DNA from: Moniliella sp. 'wahieum'
Lineage: Eukaryota > Basidiomycota > Moniliellomycetes > Moniliellales > Moniliellaceae
Reading direction: 5' to 3'
Length of the DNA stretch: 64,000 nt
Assembly (NCBI GenBank): GCA_003971905.1
Contig: RSEE01000007.1
Location: 806,001-870,000 of the forward strand
Position numbers and translations under genes: made by a program. Of this stretch, positions 10,654 to 20,789 are shown one piece after another (the first letter of the stretch is position 1; each line of letters starts with the position of its first letter). The notes beneath the pieces were generated by a model. That model did no database searches and was not told the DNA's origin. It was given only the letters and a program-made list of their open reading frames with translations.

Positions 10654-12136
10654 CTACTGGCATACCTTGGCCAGGACACAATCGCGGTACGCCGCGCCCA
10701 TCAAGCCCACAAACGCTTGTGCTTCCGGGGACCGAGACACGTACGTTGGGCTGGTCCAAGCGTACGGGTTGATGGACGGGCAACGTAACCGTCGTGGAGA
10801 CGTGCTGGGCGACCGCTTGGCGTAGCTGTTGTCGCGAGCGTGAGGTAGGCTGGCTTGATGGGCTGCCCCGCGGCAGATTGCAGGACGGCGTAGCGGTACA
10901 CGGCGGCTACAACACCTGCTGTACCAGCCACTTCGCCGCCCAGGTGGGGGTAGTAGTATCCTTGACGCCCTTGGGTCCGCCGACGAGGTAGCCGCGCAGC
11001 AAGCCATTGGCGGGGTCGATGGACTGGCCCGCCTGTGCACACGCGGCTAGAGAGCGAGTATGTCCTCGACCAAGGCCGTGACCGAGGTTTGTAACGGCTC
11101 GATCCAACTGGGCGAACCAGGGTACCGAGCCAAGGTAGCCAGCACACGTACCATCCCATTCAACGCCCACGTCTCGCCCGTTGTCCACAGCCCCTTGGTC
11201 TGGGACGCCGAGCCGGAAATGTGTCGCCACAACCCCTTGGCTACGGGGGCGACGTTGCCCGTGTCGCGGAAGGCCAAGTGCTTCGAGTACCCCTCCAGCT
11301 GCCGCACCGTCTCCTGCATCAAACTCTGGTTGGACGAGGCTACTGCAGCGTACGCCATAAAGGGAGGGGCCATATACTATCCAAGGAAATCCGTCCGTCA
11401 GATCTGCGCCACACAGGGGGGGGGGGGGGGGTGAACGTACAGCCCAATCGGCCCAGACGGCCAACTCTGATGAGCGCGAGCTAAGGGTCCCATCGGCGTA
11501 GGGGGGGAGAGAAGAGGTTATCAAGTTGGCGCTGGGCAGCCAGGGTATACGAGTCACTCTTCACGCCCAACAGCAAGGCGGCTACGCCCAACGAGCACGG
11601 ATCCCCGAGGAGCCTTGCCCGTCCGCCAAGTCGCCCCCATTCTTCCCTGCGTCGAGGGAGATGTGCTGCTTGGCATACGTCAAAGCGGGGGAAGAGGTGA
11701 GGGAAGGGAGGGAGCCTTGAGGGAACGCATACTTGCCGAAAACAGCATGGCCTGGGTTGTAGAGCTCAAGGAAAAGTTCAGTGGTCGTCCCGTACTCCCA
11801 GCTGTGCTGGGACATTTCTTCGGCCCGTTGGGCGACCAGAGACAAATTGAAGCCCATGTTGACGCCTTGGTTTACCGTAGCCGGTGTCAGCGGGCCCTTG
11901 GCCTTCTTGTTGGCCTTCTTTCCCTTGCCCTTCCTGACTTTGTCCTGTGCAATTGCTCCGACCAAGGCAGCGTGGAGCGTGCGCGATGCATCATTCCCTC
12001 GCCCTCGGCCAAGAGATGACTGGGCAGTTTCCCGTCGTTGTACCAAGGCGGATGGGTCAAGGCGACGCCCAACCGGAACAGACTCAACTGCCCCGGAAAG
12101 CATAGCGATCCATGCTAGACAATGAAGGACACGCAT
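10654..12136 (-). CDS. secreted six-hairpin glycosidase-like protein (GH88/GH105-like fold)
   Basis: Predicted extracellular (alpha/alpha)6-barrel protein of the fungal six-hairpin glycosidase group, related to unsaturated-uronyl hydrolases; substrate unknown. ATG at 12136 is followed by a signal peptide (MRVLHCLAWIAMLSGAVESV). Then come SQHSWEYGTTTELFLELYNP, SPALTYAKQHISLDAG, LAVWADW joined by an intron to YMAPPFMAYAAVASSN, VAKGLWRHISGSASQTKGLW, WALNGMVRVLATLARYPGS, DPANGLLRGYL and the ending SPEAQAFVGLMGAAYRD. These blocks occur in family order but in several frames, so three or more indels interrupt the gene. The intron, 11377-11440 (GTACGT...ATAG), contains a run of 16 G. The low-complexity KGKGKKANKKAKG after the signal peptide is unusual for the family. 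Confidence 0.72.
11416..11431. repeat. homopolymer run of 16 G inside an intron
   Basis: Sixteen consecutive G on the plus strand (C on the coding strand) lie within the 64-nt intron of the glycosidase gene, between its donor and acceptor. It is a poly-C part of the intron and a likely length-variable site. Confidence 0.9.
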
Positions 12137-13290
12137 CTTGAAAACGGAAGACTGGATGGGTGGTGGGGGTTGATGGGAGGAACCAAGTATGGGGAAAATA
12201 CGATGCCGCTCAGAACCAGCCTGGCGAAATGTTGGAGAGGGACAGGAGGTCTGATGCGCACGAGGTATAATTGCCGCGCCGACGATGACGGGAGAGGGAA
12301 GCACAAACTCGAAAAGAGGTGATGCCGTTGTCCTCCTAGTGATGGAAGCGGCTTGGTTTGTAGTATACGTACGTCCAGAGGACGAGGTGAGAAGGTGATT
12401 CGGGCCGGCCGAGGGAGAGGGGGGATAAGAAGGAAGGGATGGGGGACGGATGAAGGGTCAGGTCCAACCTAAAGGGAAAAGTGCACAGAGGCCAGCTCTG
12501 TGAGAAGTGACTAGTGACAAGAAGGTAGTGTGCTGGTGATGGCAAAAGTGGGCGTGATCACGGCGTTCTGAAAAAAAAGTGAGAGAGTTACCATCAGAGT
12601 CGGCACTTGATATTACAGTGTCTGGCTGTGCGTCAGTACGTACGGCGCCCGGTGCCGATCCTCTTCCACCCAACCAAACGGGCAAGAAAGACATGCGAAA
12701 AGAGCGAGGTAAGACTGACAAGCGCTGCCTTTCCTGTCTGGGCATTCCGAGCACCTATAAGACACGATGGATTTCCCCTTTGGGCGCGGCGCGTGGATTG
12801 AGACCAACTGACGTCGTCTCCACTTCCAACAATGCTTCCAACACCATGGCGTGGTCGGTGCAGTCGGGCTGCTCTTGTGGTAATTTCCACTCAACTGGGT
12901 ACCGGATTGACTAACAACCTCAGTAGCAATCCACCCCGGGCAGGGGATCGACATGCCAACCGTCCAGCCCACTGGGCCTGTCTGCGGTAGGACATCCATC
13001 CGCCCTGGGAAGTGTCCTCTAGTGCGAGACGGGACGAGTGATTCCAACCTGCCCACGATCATCGATCAATTAATCCCTCGGGATGTGCGACATGGGACGT
13101 GGGATCCGCGGGGGACGCTCGGCGTATTTTTAGCTCCTCACTTAACCTTATTTCGTTTCCAGTTGATTGCGAGGCTCCGAAAGGTCGAGATGTGACTCGG
13201 TGACCCTGGTGACCCTGGCGACTTAGGGAAAAGGCTCAACGGTTGGAGTTCGGACAAGCTTTGAGGCTAATTATGGCTACCATGTTGACG

Positions 13291-13340
13291 TGTAACATGT
13301 AACTCCGGTAACCGGTAACATGCGGTAACATGGTAACAGG
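13291..13340. repeat. clustered GTAAC/GGTAACATG short direct repeats
   Basis: The pentamer GTAAC occurs five times in about 50 bases, in contexts such as TGTAACATG, GGTAACATG and GGTAACAGG, including the small palindrome GGTAACCGGTAAC-like core. GTGACCCTGG repeats lie about 100 bp upstream. It may be a degenerate minisatellite or clustered protein-binding sites; the sequence does not decide. Confidence 0.6.
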
Positions 13341-13389
13341 ATGCATGAGCACATGAGCGCTGATCGCTGATCCTTCTGCAGATCTCCTG

Positions 13390-13442
13390 CATGAGGCCCC
13401 GCAGGCCTGGGCCTGAGGCCCCTGAGGCCAGGTCTGGCCAGG
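13390..13442. repeat. GGCCTGAGGCC-type palindromic cluster
   Basis: Overlapping copies of AGGCCT, GGGCCTGAGGCC and CCTGAGGCCAGG create several nested palindromes. Related GAGGCCT/CCTCAGCCTGAGG motifs recur in other gene-poor parts, near 25230, 25463, 26890, 37270 and 40920. Confidence 0.55.
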
Positions 13443-14067
13443 GTAATCGAGAGCTAGTCAAATGCAACCAAGTAATAAACAGGGAGACAATGTCTACTCG
13501 AAGTTCCACATAAGTGCACCAAACTATGCGTGTACTATACTACACGTCCTTCCACTGCAGTCACTGAAGTACCAGCCCTCAGACGGCCGCAGAGGTTATA
13601 TCTCTCCACGTCCAGAGGGGCTGTATGACAGTGAAGTACGTGGGAACGTTGTCGATCGCAAAACAGCAAGGTGCCGAGGGAGCTTAGCGTTTACCCTCGC
13701 ATGCCTCCTGGGGCGCATAATGGCGCATAATGCATAACATAAAGCTGAAGGCGCAATTGCGTGTTTTGACAGTGGCGGTCCCCATGTAAACGCTTGTGCA
13801 AACGCACAGGCTACGGGAAGAAGGAAGAAGCAAGCGGGGCCCACAAGGGTTGGACAATGGATTTAGGTGACACAGGGTTGGACAAGAGCGAAAATATTGG
13901 TACGACAAGGCCCTGGTAGGCGGGGAGGTGCCAGAAACGAAGGAAGGGGGGGGGAGACACACGTGCTGACCGAAGCACATGAGGACGGAGCGGGGGCGAA
14001 GTGGGGTGGGGATGAACATATCGGTGCTGGTTGCGGGGCAGAGGGCGGGGAGGAAAATGGGGTTGGG

Positions 14068-15383
14068 TCAAAGAAGAGCCGTGTCTCGCAGTGCATTCTG
14101 AACAATGGTATCCTTCACATCAATAAACACCTGTTCGATGCCCTTGGTGTCGGTTAGCCTGGGTGGGTGAGGTGGGGGTAGATGGGCAGTTTGGCCCGGT
14201 TGAGCTGGGTGAAGCGCCAGAGCACGTACCTGGCCGCCTTTTGCACATCCGGTCCCCCGGTATAGTCGGAATAAGTGTTTTCCAGCGGCACACGAGGAAT
14301 TTTTTTCCGGAACACATCCACCTTGTTGAGAAGAGAATGACGACGAACGGGCAAACCAACGCGAGTTGACCACCGACTCGAACAACACCAGGGACTCGTC
14401 CAACCGATTTTGGGTTGGATCCTCCAGCAAAACCTGATCGTACTCGGAGATGGCGACACAAAAGATGATGGAAGTCACTGCTTCGAACGAGTGGATCCAC
14501 TTCAGCCGCTCCGAACGTTGGCCTCCCACATCAAAGAGGTGGATGAGCAAATTTCCCATGGCGAACGTCGTTTCGGTGATCCCTGTGCTCTTGGAGCGGG
14601 CTCGTAGCACGTCGTCGTTGGTAGGCAGATAGTCAGGTTGGGTGATGCGTGCTGCGTTCTCGAAAAAGTAGGGAGCACTGTCCATGAGGTAAAACTTGTC
14701 CCCATACTGGTCCAGAAGTGTGCGCGTCACGTCGGAAGCCCAGAGTTGGCTGGCGTAATCACCCATATCGGGGGCAAAGGGTTGGATTCGTCTGCTGTCG
14801 GTTTTGGTGGCTCCGCATCGTTCTCGAGGGGTACGGGCGACTTGGCCAAGGGTTCTTGTCCCTCTTCGGTTTTGTTGGGGTCCGAAAGGGACGCGTCCGA
14901 CTGGGGCTCCTGCGCGGAGGTAGGTAGAAGGTTTGGTGGTGTGAAATTGAGGATGTGCTGAATTGCCTGTCGCGTGGCGGTGTCGGGCGGCTGAAGATCG
15001 TACTTGACCAGGGCCACTGCGATCGTCTGGGCGGATTCCAGCAGGTTTTTGGCGATGACGCGGCGGTAGTAAAGTAGCTCCGAGTGGTTAAATCCGTCTT
15101 TGTGGATGATCTCATCTGATCGTACTTTTTCCGCTTTCGCCGCTTCCGAGGAGAAGGAGCTTGAAAGAGCGCTTGTGACGACCGGCACCGGCGCTGGTGT
15201 TGGGCGCCGGTGTGCCATTAGAGAGCGAAGCATTGGACTTGTGGCGGGTGGGGGGGGGTGAGCGGAAGCAGGGGTCGATACGGGAGCAGTGACTGGCGTG
15301 GCTGGCGGGCGAGCTTGGGCGGGCGCAGACGCAGCCTGTGGGAGGGGGGCGCTGTCGGGCTTGCTACTGAGGCAGTTCCCCAT
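14068..15383 (-). CDS. heterotrimeric G-protein alpha subunit
   Basis: GTP-binding alpha subunit acting at the plasma membrane downstream of GPCRs. The start MGNCLSS at 15383 is a classic N-myristoylation/palmitoylation signal. Motifs in order: P-loop GSGESGKST (15121-15147, in a different frame from the N-terminus), [16 protein letters not shown], switch [10 protein letters not shown], switch [19 protein letters not shown], the guanine-specificity motif NKVD (about 14325), PIYPHLT, and the C-terminus [16 protein letters not shown] with stop at 14068. SERLKW and HSFE replace the usual SERKKW and HCFE. Between the myristoylation site and the P-loop is a long Pro/Ala/Ser-rich insert, more typical of some fungal G-alphas. 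Frame changes near 15150-15250, 15115, 14760 and 14350 look like small indels. Confidence 0.88.
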
Positions 15384-15956
15384 CGTGGTGCGCACCAGGC
15401 CTCAGCTGCCGGCCCAAGGCACGGGGAGGGGGTGGGTTGAGGAGGAGAGTGGGGGGGAGGGAGGGAGCAGCGCGGGCGGGGGGGCGGCGCAGTGCGGGTG
15501 GTGGAGCGAGGGAGGAGGTGCGCCACATGAGTGGCAACCAGGATTCAGATTTTCATTCATCGATCATTCATCCAGCCTGCCATCTGCTGGGCGGCGGCGC
15601 GGCGCAGAAAAAGGCACGGGGGCAGTCTACCCCAGTGCTGTTTTACAAGCGCGGTGTGCTGCATAGCCCGCTGGGTTGTCCCATCGGCACTCGCCTGCCC
15701 GTCTCTGCCGCCGATCCGAACCAGCGCCACCGGCGCCTCATCCGTGCCTCATCGCCTGCTCCCAGATCCCACCCCCGAACACGCAGAGCACACCTCGCAG
15801 GAAGGGAGGCCCCGCCTTGCCGCGAACCACATGTCTCTCACATGTTCCCTTCTGTCTTCTTGCTTTGATTCTGTTTACCCACACGGGACGTAGATCCAGG
15901 TCGGGCAATTACATCCGTGCACAAAGGAGCTCCACATTCCCATGCCCCTGCATGGC
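15384..15956. other. upstream region of G-alpha gene and of the tRNA
   Basis: G-rich (15420-15500) then mixed sequence. No convincing gene; open plus-strand frames lack domains. It probably carries the promoter of the minus-strand G-alpha gene. Confidence 0.4.
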
Positions 15957-16041
15957 AGCTACCTAGCTCAGGCGGAAGAGCGGTGGGCTCATATGTCCCG
16001 TTGTGACCCACAGGTCGTCGGATCAAGACCGACGGTAGCTA
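15957..16041 (+). tRNA. initiator-type tRNA-Met (CAT) with a short intron
   Basis: Cloverleaf seen by eye: acceptor AGCTACC (15957-15963) pairs with GGTAGCT (16034-16040), then discriminator A. D arm is GCTC/GAGC. Anticodon stem GTGGG/CCCAC encloses a CTCATAA-type loop interrupted after position 37 by about 12 nt (TGTCCCGTTGTG). T arm is GTCGG/CCGAC. Initiator hallmarks are the A1-T72 pair, three consecutive G-C pairs flanking the anticodon loop, and A at T-loop position 54 (ATC... instead of TTC...). A T5 run at 16045-16049 is a Pol III terminator. Oddity: the T loop reads ATCAAGA, where the eukaryotic initiator has ATCGAAA. Elongator Met is the alternative reading. Confidence 0.85.
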
Positions 16042-16044
16042 CTC

Positions 16045-16049
16045 TTTTT
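16045..16049 (+). terminator. RNA polymerase III T-run terminator
   Basis: Five T immediately downstream of the tRNA-Met discriminator base. Confidence 0.75.
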
Positions 16050-16228
16050 GAGCGCATTTTTAACACGACCTGAATTTAAACCCTAACGCATCATTGCCTA
16101 GTGCGGAACGGCAGGAGCGGTAGGGTTTCGGAATGTGCCCGCCATCTGTGCACCCCCAGCTTTGAATGCCTTGAGCGAAGCGGGCGCTGACGCTGACGTC
16201 GCTTCCCACAGCTTTCCAGGCCTCCGCC

Positions 16229-17217
16229 ATGCCACCCCGGTCGCCTATGGACGAGTTTATGCGCAGGATGCAGGACACGGCAAGGGGCGCCAGTCGTGGG
16301 CGCTTCCTGGCGGTGGGCGGGGCGCACCCAAGGGTGTGCTGCGGAACGGGTGCCATTGTGGGTCTGGTCGCGCTCGCTGTGGGCATCAATGCGTCGCTCT
16401 TCAATGTCGATGGTGGACACCGGGCGATCAAGTACAGCCGTGTGTATGGTGTGCTGCCGACCGTGTACCCAGAGGGCACTCACTTCCTTCTTCCCTGGTT
16501 TGAGCATGCCATCGATTACGACGTGCGTGCCAAGCCGCGCAGCATCGCATCCTTGACCGGCACCAAGGACCTGCAGATGGTCAACATCACCTGCCGTGTG
16601 CTCCCGCCCCGACGCACACCAGCTGCCATCCTTGTACCGTGAACTGGGCGCTGACTACGATGAGCGCGTGCTGCCATCAATCGTGAACGAGGTGCTCAAG
16701 GCAGTGGTGGCGCAGTTCAATGCGTCCCAGTTGATCACTCAGCGTGAGATGGTGTCGCGTCTGGTCCGGGATTCGCTCACCACCCGCGCCAGGCGGTTCA
16801 ATCTCGTACTGGATGATGTCTCCATCACGCATGTCGCCTTCAGTCCCGAGTTCACCGCGGCGGTTGAGGCCAAGCAAATTGCCCAGCAAACGGCCCAACG
16901 GGCGGCCTACCTGGTGGATCAGGCAGTGCAGGAGAAACAATCGATCATTGTCAAGGCACAAGGTGGGCCCGCTCGGCCGAGCTGATTGGTGAGGCGCTCA
17001 AGAAAAAGAAGGGTTTCTTGGCCTTGCGCAAGCTCGAGGCTGCCAGGGAAATCGCTTCGACTTTGCCACCAGCGGGAACAAGATTATGCTCGACGCTGAG
17101 TCACTTTTGCTCAACGTGTATGTCCCTTATTTCCCTTTCTTTTTCCCTTTTCTCATGCTTACCATTGTTTTCAACAGTGCCAGCGAGGATCCCGACAGTG
17201 CCAAGACCAAAAAGTAA
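16229..17217 (+). CDS. PHB2: prohibitin-2
   Basis: Inner-membrane prohibitin subunit that forms ring complexes with PHB1 and stabilises mitochondrial proteins. After a short basic N-terminus comes the membrane anchor [19 protein letters not shown], then the band-7/SPFH domain: [90 protein letters not shown] and a coiled-coil C-terminus. [12 protein letters not shown] and DLQMVNI favour PHB2 over PHB1. A 60-nt intron (17118-17177, GTATGT...ACAG) precedes the last exon, which ends [12 protein letters not shown] at 17217. Single-base breaks at about 16608, 16968 and 17065 interrupt the frame. Upstream TTTCCAG may be the acceptor of another intron, so the true start could lie further 5'. Confidence 0.92.
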
Positions 17218-17446
17218 TGTCTCTTCTCCATCTCATCGCCGTTGCACCGCAACTCACGCCAAAATTGATTCACTGCTCATCATCCCCAGGGTTTCCACAG
17301 GTGGTCAAGGGCGATGGTTTTAGCTCGGTGGACCAATCTCCAAATATCAATGACGTTATCAACATCAGGACCGGAGACAACATAGGATTAGATTGCAGAA
17401 CCAATGCATAACAAGTGGGGCATGTAGCGTAAAGCATCAATCCACC
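17218..17446. other. convergent spacer
   Basis: Short spacer between PHB2 and the Sec14-like gene, presumably holding both 3' ends. Nothing else seen. Confidence 0.5.
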
Positions 17447-18726
17447 TCACGGTGCGACGATGGGACCCCCACTTCCCAGACGAGCGTGAGAAGGTACATG
17501 GGGATCTGCGGCCAAACCCGCTGGCAAGTCGACGGCAGGCTGGACGGCATGCTCGCTGCCTACCTTGGTCATAGGCTCGGCATCTCCTGCAGCTGCAGTC
17601 GACGAACTAGCTGAGCCAACTGATGAAAGAGTTGTGATCAAAGGTTGCTTTGCTACCAGGTTGGCGGCTTGGACGTTGGAGCCGTTGTCACGGAATAGGA
17701 GGGCCTTGTGGCGCCTGTCCTCTTCTGCTTGGCGAATGATCGCCTCGCCACGAGGGGTGTTCCATGGCCCGGCATTCGATAAGGAGCAGCCTTCTGAACA
17801 GCGGCACTTGCCTCCCAAATAGGCCGGAAGATTTTCGAGCGGAATCTGCTGGGCTAGCTCACGCTCGTACCCATTCCCCAGAATCTTGATCTTCTCGACC
17901 GTGACGGGATCGAGCCATGCCTTGACAACAGCCCAAACCGTGGTGAAAATGTAGGGCGCATTGATGATGTAAAACTTTCCCATCGTCTCAGGGTAGTAGT
18001 AGTACTGGCCAATCTTGGATGCCTGTTGCACGTACCCTGATACTTTCCAGAATTGCGACACACCCACGTTCTTTAGGCCATGATCGTGCAGCTCGTCTCG
18101 ATCAATTCCCCCGCTCGGACGAGCAGACGGGCAAGCGCTCGCGCTGGAACTTTTCGTACTCAACCACAAGCTTCTGCATGATCCGCTCTGGCGTGGTGAT
18201 CTTGTACAACGCCTTGAGATCGACTTTGCCCAATTGCTCGATGTAGACGGGACGGCCATCCTTGTCAGTTTTGTGGTAGAACTGGGGGTACAGCTCGTTG
18301 ACCGCCTCTTTTTCTGGGAAGGTAAACGATTGGTATAGCTCATCAACCTTGAAATCACGCCGCCACTGCTCCGCCTCGGAAAACATGGCAAAGGTAGCAT
18401 CCAGGTCCCATTTTCGCGCCCGCAGAAAGCGGCAGAGACACGCATCGTCGTGGCGGGTGGGATCGTAGAACTTGCTCTCGACCGCTTTGGCGCGAAGAGC
18501 ATCGAGCGCAATGTTTGGTGTGGTTCAGGTGACCGGGGCGGCCGGGGTGGGCATAGGGCGGCAGTCAGGTTGCTAGTGTTGGATCGGGCGGGCTCACGGG
18601 AGTGTGTGGCGGCCAAGGGGGGGAGGTGATGGTGGTGGCGTGGGCGTGCGCCTCCTGCGGCTGGGCTGTGGCGGCGGCGCCAGCGGCAGCATCAGCGTCG
18701 CGCTCCTTGTGCTTCCGGCGGACATG
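17447..18726 (-). CDS. SEC14: Sec14-like phosphatidylinositol/phosphatidylcholine transfer protein
   Basis: CRAL-TRIO lipid-transfer protein linking phospholipid metabolism to Golgi secretion. The N-terminal CRAL-TRIO-N part reads ALDALRAKAVESKFYDP and DDACLCRFLRARKWDLDAT. The lipid-binding domain carries YPQFYHKTDKDGRPVYIEQ, then after a frame break near 18105 FWKVSGYVQQASKIGQYYYY, PETMGKFYIINAPYIFTTVW, VEKIKILGNGYERELAQQI and NLPAYLGGKCRC, all hallmark Sec14 segments. A variable Ser/Ala-rich tail ends at 17447. The start is uncertain because the first residues before PGHL lie in another frame; ATG at 18726 gives a low-complexity Pro/Ala-rich leader of about 45 codons. A second break lies near 18510. 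Confidence 0.88.
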
Positions 18727-19098
18727 AGGGTGGGGTGGGGTGCGGTGGCCGAGAGATGGCAGGAGCAGGGGTAGGCGACCGGCCGCGAAGAAGTGAGATC
18801 TCAGCTGCCCAACATTCCGCTGCGCCCAGCAAATCCTCAACCAGCCGCACGGCCAGCGATGACGTCACTCCACCTGGCCCCTCGTTCTCGTCACGCGTCA
18901 CGTGCCGATCGAGGCGACTGTTCAGCTCAGCCATCGCATCGCATCATCGGTCGATTCCCAAATCAAAGGGGTGTTGACATGTTGACAGCAAATTAGGTAA
19001 CTGCATGTTTCAAAACCTGCCCAACCCCTGCTGATGATTGGGGCCAGCCGACCCCCCTGCCACCACTCCACCCCGACCTCAGCCTCGAGCCCCTCGCG

Positions 19099-20258
19099 AT
19101 GGATGCCGCCGGTGGACAAGGGGCGCCGCAGTGCCCCGGCTCCATGGCGCGCGGACCGCCGTCGGAGCCTGCAACCTACCGCGACCTGCTGATCTTTGAG
19201 GAGCGCCTCAAACAGTCCGCTTCGCGTCTGCGCAAACGCAAGCGCCGCTGGGGCACGCTGCTTGTTGTCAGCATCACCGTCTGCCTTGCTCTGGCCTACA
19301 TCATCCAGTTCGCCCCACCCCGCAATGTCTTCTGGACCACCTTGTTACCTCCGCCTTCTTGTTCTTGTGCACCTCAATCTGTCTCTTCTTTGTCTCGGGT
19401 CTCTACTCGGACCGCATCGTAGCATCCCACAGGTATGTTGGTTCCGTGCTATTCACTCCAGGGACACGCGTACGAACTTACGAGCCCTACTACAGATACA
19501 GCCAACAGGCGAACCGCGCATTGCGCAACCTCAACATGCATCTCAACCTGCGCACCGCTCCCAGCGCGGCATTATTTCCCGCTTCTTCTTCCCATTTGCG
19601 TCCCCTACTCCTGGCGGTGAAAAAAAGCCAAAGGAAAGATCAGCCTCTACGCTGACTTTGCCCCGTTCCCCGTCGGCTTCTTCATTGGCGTCAACGGGCT
19701 CCGCTGGATCGGCCGGCGGCGCCAGCAAGCGGCATGCCTTGTCCGGCATCCCCCCCTCGACCAACCCGAGAGGAGAACTCATTTTCTCCTCGCGCGTAGT
19801 CAAGTTCAGACAAGGTTACGAGCGGTACCGGGCAGCGTTTGAGCGTCGCAGATCCGAACGGCTGGAAGCGCGCCGGTCCGCTGGCTGGCGCTTTTGGCTC
19901 TACACTGGCGCGGGTGGGGGTGGTGGCGCAAAGAGATTTGGAAACCTGCCGAGGCTGGGCCGGCACAGACTGGAAAATCGGCGGTGCCCAGAGCAAAACA
20001 TGCGACGCCTTCGGGGCATCGTAATCATTCAATACCCACACGCAACATCAACACATCCGCACCACCTCCACCACCTCCACCAAGAGCAATGGATCCCAGC
20101 GCCGCAAAGGTCACTCTTCTCGCCCCTCGCACCCTGTCCCCCCCCTCCCTTCTGCTTCTCCGCAGAGACCACCGTCACCTGCGCCCTCTGATACCAGCTA
20201 CGCTTCCTCCGATGCGTCGCCACAGTCGAAAAGCCGGGCCCTCCCAGAATTGCGATGA
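19099..20258 (+). CDS. SPO7: Spo7-like regulatory subunit of the Nem1 phosphatase
   Basis: Endoplasmic reticulum/nuclear-envelope protein that partners the Nem1 (CNEP1/Dullard) phosphatase, which activates the lipin Pah1. Visible: TYRDLLIFEERLKQSASRL then a basic stretch, a first membrane segment LLVVSITVCLALAYIIQF, a second one TSAFLFLCTSICLFFVSGLY after a frame break near 19340, then the family signature ASHRYSQQANRALRNLNMHL. That signature is created by a 63-nt intron (19433-19495). Beyond it is a Ser-rich region and VVKFRQGYERYRAAFERRR, typical of fungal Spo7. The last frame gives DTSYASSDASPQSKSRALPE with stop 20256-20258; further breaks lie near 19600 and 20000. Confidence 0.85.
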
Positions 20259-20789
20259 CACCAGCCCGGAACGAAATTACGCGCCATACATTTGAACAAC
20301 ATGAGAGCAATTTTCGTTTGGCTCCGTTTCGAATCCATCCTCGTGTACTGTACTTGTGTCTGCGTGTAAGGGAGAATGGAACAGGTGTCAGGCTTTTTGA
20401 AAGAGGAAGACCAGTGATCCCTTTCCGTCCTCGCGATCGTCTTGGATATTGGCTGCAGAGCACGTTGATATGACGTGTGTTTGTATGACTGAATGGGGCG
20501 ATGGTTCCTCGCAATCTAGTGCAATCTTGAGAACGGGGTTCCGCGATCTGGACGTTGGTTTTCAGCAGCTGCTGAGGGCGCTGAGGTTGGATGGGTTTGC
20601 CTCAGCCTGTAGCACATTATGGGTGGGGTTTCCCCTGCTCACAGCTACCGGAATCGGCCGGTCCAGCCCCGGTGGGTTTACCCCAGAGTTTGCTCCACTG
20701 AAATGTTGAGCTGGCCGAGCCGCGCACTGACCCGCCTCAGGCCAGAAAGCTGAAGTACACCTCAACATCTTAGCTCCACCATCCCCGCC
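20259..20789. other. intergenic region upstream of L2HGDH
   Basis: No coding evidence; probable promoter of the downstream dehydrogenase and 3' region of the Spo7-like gene. Confidence 0.45.

Larger units (their letters stand above)
12137..14067. other. 1.9-kb gene-free spacer with short repeats
   Basis: Upstream region of the glycosidase gene and downstream region of the G-alpha gene. No frame here has a domain or sustained coding character. It contains GTGACCCTG-type repeats (13195-13222), GTAAC-type repeats (13291-13340) and GGCC-rich palindromic sequence (13390-13442). Confidence 0.5.
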
